Source: Caldicellulosiruptor acetigenus | GTDB lineage: Bacteria; Bacillota; Thermoanaerobacteria; Caldicellulosiruptorales; Caldicellulosiruptoraceae | DNA length: 64,000 nt | Assembly: GCF_026914305.1 (NCBI RefSeq) | Contig: NZ_CP113866.1 | Coordinates: 1,243,501 to 1,307,500 of the forward strand | Direction: 5' to 3' | In this document: piece after piece, positions 57,025 through 64,000 of the stretch | Layout: each line of letters opens with the position of its first letter | How positions within the stretch are numbered: position 1 is the stretch's first letter | Made by a program: the position numbers and the translations under genes | Notes under the pieces: model-generated | What the model was told of the DNA's origin: nothing | Seen by the model: only the letters and a program-made list of their open reading frames with translations | Databases searched by the model: none

Positions 57025-58413
57025 GTGTTAGAGAATATTTTTAAGCTCAAAGAAAGAAAAACTGATGTAAAGACAGAGGTATTAGCAGGTTTTACTACAT
57101 TTATCACAATGGCGTACATAATCTTTGTCAATCCCTCTATTCTTAGCACAACGGGGCTTGACAAGCATGCTGTATTTTTTGCAACATGTATTGGTGCAGC
57201 AGTAGGAACGCTTATAATGGCACTCTATGCTAATCTTCCATTTGCTCTTGCACCTGGGATGGGGCTTAACGCTTTCTTTACCTACACTGTATGCCTTCAA
57301 ATGAAATATACTCCACAGCAGGCATTAGCAGCAGTGTTTATATCAGGTATTATATTTGTTATCATCACGGCAGTTGGCCTCAGACAAGCTATAGTTCGTT
57401 CTATACCTCAATCTTTAAAACATGCCATGACAGCAGGTATTGGACTTTTTATAGCTTTTATAGGATTTATAAACAGTGGAATAGTAGTAATAGATCCCGG
57501 TTCCAAACTTCCAAAGTTCTGCGATTTTACATCTGCTTTTAAGTCTTTGACAAATGACCCGAATATAAACTCAGCAATAATATCTTCACGTGGTGCGATT
57601 GTTGCTCTTATAGGACTTTTAATTATCGGTATTTTGATTGCAAAAAGAGTAAAAGGCGCAATTATTATTGGAATAATTATAGCCACAGTAATAAGCTTTC
57701 CTTTGAAAATTGTGGATTTGTCGAAATTTAAATTTTCGCTGGAGTCATTTAAAGTCTCTGCCTTCAACTTTGACTTTGCAGGTTTGTTTGCGGCACATGG
57801 CCAAGGAGGCGGCATAGGTGCGGTTCTTCTTAGTCTTTTTGCGGTGATATTGACATTTACTCTCATAGATATGTTTGATAGCATCGGGACATTTGTAGGT
57901 CTTGCTGATAAGGCTGGGATGCTTGATGAAAAAGGAGATATTCCAAATATGGACAGGGCATTGATGTCTGATGCTGTTGCTACAGTTGTCGGTAGCATAT
58001 TTGGTACATCTACTGTCACAACCTACATTGAAAGTGCTGCCGGTATAGAAGAAGGTGGAAGAACAGGTCTTACATCCTTGGTCACAGGTATTTTATTTAT
58101 CCTTGCATTGGTTATTGCACCGTTTATAGGGCTTGTGCCATCCCAGGCAACTGCTCCAGCTTTGATTGCTGTTGGTGTCATGATGATAAGCTCTATAAAA
58201 AAGATTGACTTTAACGATTTTGAAGAAGCTCTTCCGGCATTTTTGACAATTGTAATTATGCCGTTTACTTACAGTATTGCAAATGGTATTTCAGCAGGTA
58301 TTATATTCTACGTTCTGGTTAAACTCTTAAGAGGAAAAGCAAAAGAGATTCATCCAGTAACATACATTCTTGCTATACTCTTTATTTTGAGATTTATGGT
58401 TATTGCACACTAA
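57025..58413 (+). CDS. NCS2-family purine permease (PbuG/AzgA-like)
   Basis: Imports hypoxanthine, guanine or adenine. 462 aa with about 12-13 membrane helices. Family segments: VLAGFTTFITMAYIIFVNPSIL, LPFALAPGMGLNAFFTYTV, FTLIDMFDSIGTFVGLADKAGML and STVTTYIESAAGIEEGGRTGLTSL, all typical of the AzgA/PbuG branch. GTG start after AAAGGTGG. Placed just before the pur operon, which fits shared purine control. Substrate is inferred. Confidence 0.9.
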   Translation: MLENIFKLKERKTDVKTEVLAGFTTFITMAYIIFVNPSILSTTGLDKHAVFFATCIGAAVGTLIMALYANLPFALAPGMGLNAFFTYTVCLQMKYTPQQALAAVFISGIIFVIITAVGLRQAIVRSIPQSLKHAMTAGIGLFIAFIGFINSGIVVIDPGSKLPKFCDFTSAFKSLTNDPNINSAIISSRGAIVALIGLLIIGILIAKRVKGAIIIGIIIATVISFPLKIVDLSKFKFSLESFKVSAFNFDFAGLFAAHGQGGGIGAVLLSLFAVILTFTLIDMFDSIGTFVGLADKAGMLDEKGDIPNMDRALMSDAVATVVGSIFGTSTVTTYIESAAGIEEGGRTGLTSLVTGILFILALVIAPFIGLVPSQATAPALIAVGVMMISSIKKIDFNDFEEALPAFLTIVIMPFTYSIANGISAGIIFYVLVKLLRGKAKEIHPVTYILAILFILRFMVIAH

Positions 58414-58417
58414 AAGA

Positions 58418-58446
58418 AAAGGGGAGCATACAGATTGCTCCCCTTT
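58418..58446 (+). terminator. Intrinsic terminator after the purine permease
   Basis: An 11-bp stem (58418-58428 with 58436-58446) closed by a 7-nt loop. The tail is A-rich after three T residues, so it may be weak. Confidence 0.65.
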
Positions 58447-58535
58447 AAAAATCCAGGTATTGCATAAATATACATTGCTATTTTTCAAAGAAGGCTTTAA
58501 CATTTACACTAATTGATAATTGGGAGGCCTTTAAA

Positions 58536-59255
58536 ATGAGTTATGTTATTACAAAGCTTTTATATGAAGGCAAAGCAAAAAAGGTTTATGAAACTGACAA
58601 TCCGGATGTTGTTGTGATTGAATACAAAGATGATGCAACAGCTTTCGACGGTACAAAAAGAGGTATAATTAATAATAAAGGAGTTGTTAACAACTTAGTA
58701 TCAAACCATTTCTTCAAAATATTAGAGTCCAACAAAATTCCCACACATTTTATTGAACAGATTGATGAGAGAAAGACAGCTGTTAAAAGGGTGCAGATAA
58801 TTCCAGTTGAGGTTATCGTGAGAAATATAGCTGCAGGTTCATTGTCCAAAAGACTTGGACTTGAAGAAGGAGCGATTTTGAAAAGACCCATCTTAGAATT
58901 TTGTTACAAGAACGATGCCCTTCACGACCCTCAGGTAAATCAATACCATATCTTAGCTTTGGAACTTGCAACCGAAGAGGAAATTAGGAAGATTGAAGAG
59001 TATTCTTTTAAAATTAACGATGTGCTCAGAAATTATCTAAAACAAGTTAACATTGACCTTATCGACTTCAAACTTGAATTTGGCAGGTACAAGGGAGAGG
59101 TAATCTTGGCTGATGAGATTTCTCCAGACACCTGCAGGTTCTGGGATACTACAACTAAGGAAAAGCTTGATAAGGACAGATTTAGAAGAGACCTTGGAAA
59201 CGTGGAAGAGGCATATATGGAAATATTAAGAAGACTTGGCTTGGATAAAAAGTAA
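58536..59255 (+). CDS. purC: SAICAR synthetase
   Basis: Joins CAIR and aspartate in purine synthesis. 239 aa. Starts [14 protein letters not shown], with [31 protein letters not shown] and KLEFGR-type [18 protein letters not shown] precedes the ATG. First gene of the visible pur operon; purE, purK and purB, which often come first, are not here. Confidence 0.98.
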   Translation: MSYVITKLLYEGKAKKVYETDNPDVVVIEYKDDATAFDGTKRGIINNKGVVNNLVSNHFFKILESNKIPTHFIEQIDERKTAVKRVQIIPVEVIVRNIAAGSLSKRLGLEEGAILKRPILEFCYKNDALHDPQVNQYHILALELATEEEIRKIEEYSFKINDVLRNYLKQVNIDLIDFKLEFGRYKGEVILADEISPDTCRFWDTTTKEKLDKDRFRRDLGNVEEAYMEILRRLGLDKK

Positions 59256-59292
59256 ACAAGTTCAAAATACTTACTTGAAAGGAGAAATAGGA

Positions 59293-59541
59293 ATGCTCAA
59301 GGCAGAAATCTTTGTATATTTAAAAAAATCAATTTCAGACCCACCAGGCATTGCTGTGTTAAATTCTTTAAAGAGCCTGGGATTTAATAATGTAGAAAAA
59401 GTCAGAATGGGAAAATATATTGTGGTATATCTAAATGAGAATGATATAGAAAAAGCAGAAGAACAAGTAAAACTTATGTGTGAAAAGCTCTTATGCAACC
59501 CTGTCATGGAAGAATACAAGTTTAACATTTCGGAGGAGTAA
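59293..59541 (+). CDS. purS: FGAM synthase subunit PurS
   Basis: Small structural subunit that links PurL and PurQ. About 82 aa. Starts MLKAEIFVYLKKSISDPPGIAV; the P-x-G pattern and GKYIVVYLNENDIEKAEEQV are typical. ATG 59293 follows AAAGGAGAAATAGG; the longer in-frame stretch overlaps purC and is not needed. Three bases separate it from purQ. Confidence 0.94.
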   Translation: MLKAEIFVYLKKSISDPPGIAVLNSLKSLGFNNVEKVRMGKYIVVYLNENDIEKAEEQVKLMCEKLLCNPVMEEYKFNISEE

Positions 59542-59544
59542 GAG

Positions 59545-60243
59545 ATGAAGTTTGGTGTTGTAGTATTTCCAGGTTCTAACTGTGACAGTGATTGTTTTCA
59601 TGTTATTAAAGATGTAATAAATGAAGATGTCGAGTATATTTGGCACGACAGTGATGAAAAATTAACGGGGTTTGATTGTATAATCTTGCCTGGCGGATTT
59701 TCGTACGGGGATTATTTGAGAGCTGGAGCAATAGCAAGGTTTTCAAGAGTGATGCCAAGAATAGAAGAATTTGCACAAAACGGAGGACTTGTGATAGGTA
59801 TATGCAATGGGTTTCAGATTCTCACAGAGAGTCATCTTTTGCCAGGTGCGCTGATAAGAAACAAAAATCTTAAGTTTATTTGCAGTGACCAGTACGTAAA
59901 GGTAGTGAATACAAATACTCCTTTTACTAATCTCTACAAAGAAGGAGAGGTAATAAACCTGCCTATTGCCCATGGTGAGGGTAACTATGTTGTGGATGAT
60001 GAAACATTAAAACAAATGATTCAAAATCAGCAGATTGTGCTGCAGTATTGTGACAAATATGGCAACGTCAATGATGAAACAAATCCCAATGGTTCTATTC
60101 TAAATATAGCAGGTATATGTAACAAGGAAAAAAATGTTTTTGGACTGATGCCTCATCCTGAAAGAAGCAGCGAGAAAATCCTTGGTTGTGAAGATGGTAA
60201 AAGAGTATTTTTAAGCATTGTCAATTATTTAAAGTCGAGGTGA
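59545..60243 (+). CDS. purQ: FGAM synthase glutaminase subunit PurQ
   Basis: Class I glutamine amidotransferase feeding ammonia to PurL. 232 aa. N-terminus [15 protein letters not shown], nucleophile C in GICNGFQIL, and H/E in [16 protein letters not shown] precedes the ATG. Stands with purS and purL as separate genes, the Gram-positive arrangement. Confidence 0.97.
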   Translation: MKFGVVVFPGSNCDSDCFHVIKDVINEDVEYIWHDSDEKLTGFDCIILPGGFSYGDYLRAGAIARFSRVMPRIEEFAQNGGLVIGICNGFQILTESHLLPGALIRNKNLKFICSDQYVKVVNTNTPFTNLYKEGEVINLPIAHGEGNYVVDDETLKQMIQNQQIVLQYCDKYGNVNDETNPNGSILNIAGICNKEKNVFGLMPHPERSSEKILGCEDGKRVFLSIVNYLKSR

Positions 60244-60249
60244 GAGGTT

Positions 60250-62442
60250 TTGAAAAAACATCTTTACGAAGAAGTAGGCCTGACATACGATGAGTATAAA
60301 ATGATTGTGGAAATTCTGGGTAGAGAACCAAATGAGCTTGAGCTTAATCTTTTTGGGGTTATGTGGTCTGAGCATTGTGGATATAAAAACTCAAAAGCAT
60401 TTTTGAAAAATCTTCCTACGAAAGGTGAACATATACTTCAAGGTCCAGGAGAAAACGCAGGGATTGTTGACATTGGTGATGGATATGCAGTGTGTTTTAA
60501 AGTAGAGAGTCACAATCACCCATCAGCAGTAGAACCATACGAAGGTGCAGCAACAGGAGTTGGCGGGATAATACGAGATATATTTACAATGGGAGCAAGA
60601 CCAATAGCTCTTTTGGATTCGCTCAAGTTTGGCAGTCTCAATGATAGTAGAACAAAATACTTGTTTGAAGGTGTTGTAGCTGGTATTGCAGGATATGGCA
60701 ACTGTGTAGGTATTCCCACTGTAGGTGGTGAGACCACGTTTGACCCTGTTTACAAGAACAATATCTTGGTCAATGTCATGTGTGTAGGCATTATGAAGAA
60801 AGATAAAATATTTAGAGGAGTTGCACAGGGAGTAGGCAACTCTGTATTTTACGTTGGTCATACAACAGGCAGAGATGGAATGGGTGGTGCTACATTTGCT
60901 TCAACAGACCTTACAGCTGAGTCAGAGGAGAAAAGGTCCGCTGTGCAGGTTGGAGATCCATTTATGGAAAAGCTCCTTTTAGAAGCATGTTTAGAGCTTT
61001 TTCAAACAGATGCAGTGGTTGGTATTCAGGACATGGGTGCAGCAGGGCTTACTTCTTCGACGTGTGAAACAGCTGCAAGAGCAGGAACAGGCATCGAGAT
61101 AGATGTAGCACTTGTTCCAAAAAGAGAAGAAGGTATGAACCCAATTGAGGTTATGCTTTCAGAGTCACAGGAGAGAATGCTTGTCATTGTTAAAAAAGAA
61201 AGAGAAGAAGAAGTATATAAAATATTTGAAAAATGGGGACTTCATGCAGTAAAGATAGGAAGAGTAACAGATGATGGCATGCTCAGGGTTCTTGAAAATG
61301 GCAAGACTTTAGCAGAGGTTCCTGCAAAGGCACTTGCTCATGCGCCAGCATATGTCAGAGAAATAAAAGAGCCAGTCATAATAAAAGAGGCTGAAAAGTT
61401 TGATATATATTCAATTCCCCAGCCAAATAATTTAAACGAGGTTATTTACAAGATGATTTCAAATCCTAACCTTGCAAGCAAAGAATACATCTATCGCCAG
61501 TATGACCATATGGTCAGAACAGATACTGTTATAAGGCCTGGTCATGATGCAAGTCTTTTGAGAATAAAAGGGACAAAGAAAGGAATTGCCGTCACAATAG
61601 ATAGTAACGGCAGATACTGTTATTTGAATCCGTACGAAGGAGTTCAGCTTGTATTGGCAGAAAGTTATAGAAATATAGTGGCTGTTGGAGCAAAACCACT
61701 TGCAATTACAGATGGACTTAACTTTGGAAATCCGCACTATCCGGAAATTTATTACCAGTTTGTTAAGACAATTGAAGGAATGAAAGTGGCATGTGAGTAT
61801 TTCGAAACTCCTGTAACTGGTGGAAATGTATCATTCTATAACCAGTCAGAAGAAGGGCCTATTTACCCTACACCTGTAATTGGAATGATTGGCGTTATTG
61901 ATGATATTGAAAAAGCTGTTAATATTTTCTTTAAAAATGAAGGTGACTTAATTGCGGTCATTGGAAAAACCTCAGATGATATTGGAGCAAGCGAATATTT
62001 AAGTTTTTATCATGGAATAGTTTCTGGTAGGGTGCCAAAACTCGATTTGAAACTTCACAAAAAAGTATGTGACAAGGTCTTACAATGTATAAACAAAGGA
62101 CTTTTCAGCTCTGTTCATGATATTTCGGATGGAGGTTTTGCAATTGCGCTTATAGAGAGCGCAATAAGAGGTTCAAAAGGTGCCGAGCTACAAATCAAAA
62201 CAGAGCTAAGAGAAGATTTTTATCTTTTCAGTGAGACACCGGGAAGATTTGTGGTTACGTTTAAAGAAGAAAATTTAAGAAAAATACAGGATATATTAGA
62301 TGACATTGAGTTTACTGTAGTAGGAAGAGTAACAGATGAGTATATAATAAATGGTAAAATAAATGATAAAGATATTCATTTGGACTTAAAAGAGGTGGAG
62401 AGAATATATCAGGAGGCAATACCATGTGCTTTAAAGAGTTAG
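60250..62442 (+). CDS. purL: FGAM synthase large subunit PurL
   Basis: ATP-dependent amidation of FGAR, with PurS and PurQ. 730 aa, the small PurL form. Visible: [47 protein letters not shown] and [15 protein letters not shown]. The start is TTG close behind GAGAGG; spacing is short, but the residues that follow match the family N-terminus. Its end overlaps purF by 19 bases. Confidence 0.97.
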   Translation: MKKHLYEEVGLTYDEYKMIVEILGREPNELELNLFGVMWSEHCGYKNSKAFLKNLPTKGEHILQGPGENAGIVDIGDGYAVCFKVESHNHPSAVEPYEGAATGVGGIIRDIFTMGARPIALLDSLKFGSLNDSRTKYLFEGVVAGIAGYGNCVGIPTVGGETTFDPVYKNNILVNVMCVGIMKKDKIFRGVAQGVGNSVFYVGHTTGRDGMGGATFASTDLTAESEEKRSAVQVGDPFMEKLLLEACLELFQTDAVVGIQDMGAAGLTSSTCETAARAGTGIEIDVALVPKREEGMNPIEVMLSESQERMLVIVKKEREEEVYKIFEKWGLHAVKIGRVTDDGMLRVLENGKTLAEVPAKALAHAPAYVREIKEPVIIKEAEKFDIYSIPQPNNLNEVIYKMISNPNLASKEYIYRQYDHMVRTDTVIRPGHDASLLRIKGTKKGIAVTIDSNGRYCYLNPYEGVQLVLAESYRNIVAVGAKPLAITDGLNFGNPHYPEIYYQFVKTIEGMKVACEYFETPVTGGNVSFYNQSEEGPIYPTPVIGMIGVIDDIEKAVNIFFKNEGDLIAVIGKTSDDIGASEYLSFYHGIVSGRVPKLDLKLHKKVCDKVLQCINKGLFSSVHDISDGGFAIALIESAIRGSKGAELQIKTELREDFYLFSETPGRFVVTFKEENLRKIQDILDDIEFTVVGRVTDEYIINGKINDKDIHLDLKEVERIYQEAIPCALKS

Positions 62443-63848
62443 AAGAGAATTTTAAAGACCATTGTGGGATATTTGGCATATATTGCCCGGATGGTAAGCT
62501 GGACGTTGCAAAGATTACCTATTTTGGACTTTATGCTCTTCAACACAGAGGCCAGGAAAGCAGCGGTATTGCTGTAAACGACGCGGGGAATATCATTTAT
62601 CATAAAGACAATGGTCTTGTCAATGAAGTTTTCAACGAGGTTGTGCTCAATCATCTTAAAGGATATTCAGCAATTGGTCATGTAAGGTATTCTACTACAG
62701 GCAAGAGTGACAGGGAAAACGCTCAGCCTCTTGTCATAAAATACAGAAAAGGTCATATGGCTCTTGCCCACAATGGCAATCTTGTCAATGCACATATAAT
62801 AAGAGAGAAACTTGAACAGGAAGGAGCAATCTTTCAGACAACTATTGATTCTGAAGTTATTGCAAGTTTGATTTCTCGCAACAGAATAAAATCCGAAAAT
62901 ATCGAAGAAGCCATTTTAAAAACTATGAATGAAATAAAAGGGGCATATTCTCTCCTGATTTTAACACCCAACAAACTTATTGCGGTAAGAGACCCTTATG
63001 GTCTAAGACCACTGGTAATGGGAAAGATAAACAATAGTATTTGTTTTGCGTCAGAAACATGTGCTCTGGACACTATTGGAGCAGAATATATCCGAGATGT
63101 CGAACCAGGGGAGATAATTTCGGTAAGTAGAAATGGTATTAGGAGTATAAAATATGAAAATGGTACTAAACACTTATGTGTATTTGAATTTATCTACTTT
63201 GCAAGGGCTGATTCATACTTGGAAGGAATAAGCGTTTATGAAATAAGAAAAAGGCTTGGGAAACAACTTTGCAAAGAGTCTTATGTGGACTGTGACATTG
63301 TAATTGGTGTGCCAGATTCTGGGACAACTGCTGCTATTGGTTTTGCCGAAGAAGCTAGCATTCCATTTTCAGAAGGTTTTATAAAAAATAGATATATAGG
63401 AAGAACATTTATAAAACCCGAGCAGACCCAAAGAGAAATAGCTGTGAAAATAAAGCTCAATGTTTTAAAAAGCAATGTGGCGGGCAAAAGAGTAGTTTTA
63501 ATTGATGATTCTATCGTAAGGGGAACAACATCGCGAAAGATTATAAAAATGCTGCGGGATGCAGGGGCATCAGAGGTCCATCTCAGGATAAGCTCGCCCC
63601 CAGTTGTTTTTCCTTGTTACTACGGTATTGATACACCTGACAGGAAAGAACTAATTGCAGCAAACTACTCAACTGAGGAGATTGCAAGGATTTTAGGCGC
63701 TGACTCATTAGAGTACCTGAGCTTAAATGGGCTGAATGAGGTCTTTGAGGGGAGAATCCATCAGTTTTGTACAGCATGTTTTAGCGGGGAGTATGTAACC
63801 GAGATACCAGAGAATTTTAATAAATATATTCTTGAAGAGGGTGTTTGA
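62424..63848 (+). CDS. purF: Amidophosphoribosyltransferase
   Basis: First committed step of purine synthesis, from PRPP and glutamine. 474 aa. A 13-residue propeptide precedes catalytic C14 (HCGIFGIYC); PRPP loop [17 protein letters not shown]. Cysteines in [14 protein letters not shown] and FCTACFSG match the [4Fe-4S]-cluster type found in Bacillus. ATG 62424 follows AGGAGG by about 8 bases. Confidence 0.97.
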   Translation: MCFKELEENFKDHCGIFGIYCPDGKLDVAKITYFGLYALQHRGQESSGIAVNDAGNIIYHKDNGLVNEVFNEVVLNHLKGYSAIGHVRYSTTGKSDRENAQPLVIKYRKGHMALAHNGNLVNAHIIREKLEQEGAIFQTTIDSEVIASLISRNRIKSENIEEAILKTMNEIKGAYSLLILTPNKLIAVRDPYGLRPLVMGKINNSICFASETCALDTIGAEYIRDVEPGEIISVSRNGIRSIKYENGTKHLCVFEFIYFARADSYLEGISVYEIRKRLGKQLCKESYVDCDIVIGVPDSGTTAAIGFAEEASIPFSEGFIKNRYIGRTFIKPEQTQREIAVKIKLNVLKSNVAGKRVVLIDDSIVRGTTSRKIIKMLRDAGASEVHLRISSPPVVFPCYYGIDTPDRKELIAANYSTEEIARILGADSLEYLSLNGLNEVFEGRIHQFCTACFSGEYVTEIPENFNKYILEEGV

Positions 63849-63851
63849 AGA

Positions 63852-64000
63852 ATGACCACATATAAAGATGCGGGAGTGAACATTGAGGAAGGCTACAAAG
63901 CAGTGAATCTGATTAAAGGTTTGGCGAGAGAAACTTTTGATTCAAATGTCATTACTGATATAGGAAGTTTTGGGAGTATGTATCTTTTGAATGTTGGAAG
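63852..64000 (+). CDS. purM: AIR synthetase PurM (3' end outside window)
   Basis: Fifth step of purine synthesis, closing the imidazole ring. Only the first 49 codons are present: MTTYKDAGVNIEEGYKAVNL and the start of the glycine-rich segment ITDIGSFGSMY, both diagnostic. The start is three bases after the purF stop. Continues past the window. Confidence 0.95.
   Translation, partial: MTTYKDAGVNIEEGYKAVNLIKGLARETFDSNVITDIGSFGSMYLLNVG

Overview
The window is an AT-rich, gene-dense chromosomal segment of an anaerobic, low-GC Gram-positive bacterium. A thermophilic Clostridia/Thermoanaerobacterales-type organism fits best, and my best guess for the genus is Caldicellulosiruptor; this comes from overall recognition and not from a search. 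Supporting signs are the desulfoferrodoxin, the indolepyruvate:ferredoxin oxidoreductase, Pta-AckA acetate production, frequent GTG and TTG starts behind strong Shine-Dalgarno sequences, a small acid-soluble spore protein, and tightly packed co-directional operons. I see no tRNA, rRNA, CRISPR array, insertion sequence or prophage.

Layout. 1-3.1 kb: heat-shock genes (hsp20 3' part, clpB). 3.2-8.7 kb: an aryl-acid fermentation operon, paaK-iorA-iorB-paaK-ACT protein. 8.7-9.0 kb: a spore protein gene on the minus strand. 9.1-16.2 kb: miaB-mutS-mutL-miaA-hfq, followed by the ynbB-like PLP enzyme and a convergent lexA. 18.4-20.6 kb: pta-ackA. 20.7-21.1 kb: dfx (minus). 21.2-25.9 kb: valS-folC and transaldolase. 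25.9-32.5 kb: pgeF-like gene, then a phosphate region with phoB/phoR-like regulators, a DUF47-Pit transporter pair (minus; the Pit gene carries a frameshift), and pstB-phoU behind a four-repeat Pho box, followed by queT. 33.1-40.6 kb: a complete histidine operon, hisZGDCBHAFIE. 40.7-44.5 kb: manC, murJ, a GNAT gene and nth. 44.6-47.5 kb: three genes related to 2-hydroxyacyl-CoA dehydratase components and their ATP-dependent activase. 47.5-47.84 kb: a GC-rich, highly structured non-coding region with its own promoter and terminator. 47.9-52.4 kb: tcdA, a DivIVA-like protein, a PdaB-like deacetylase, unknown genes, an SSB-like protein and pgsA. 52.4-56.8 kb: an AIR-synthase-like protein and a WalRK/HtrA-like response regulator-kinase-protease set. 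57.0-58.4 kb: purine permease. 58.5 kb to the end: purC-purS-purQ-purL-purF-purM (purM cut by the window edge).

How the genes work together. The his and pur operons are linked in metabolism: HisH/HisF releases AICAR, which feeds purine synthesis. Pta-AckA and the Ior/PaaK pair are two ways to make ATP by substrate-level phosphorylation from acyl-CoA. The phosphate region holds sensor, regulator, transporter parts and a recognisable PhoP-type binding site.

The most unusual item is the roughly 285-nt structured RNA at 47554-47838, between the activase operon and tcdA. I cannot place it in a known family. It carries a possible antiterminator/terminator switch, so it is either a stand-alone small RNA or a new riboswitch-like leader for tcdA. 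The second is the split three-gene activase/dehydratase-like cluster directly upstream of it, whose substrate is unknown.
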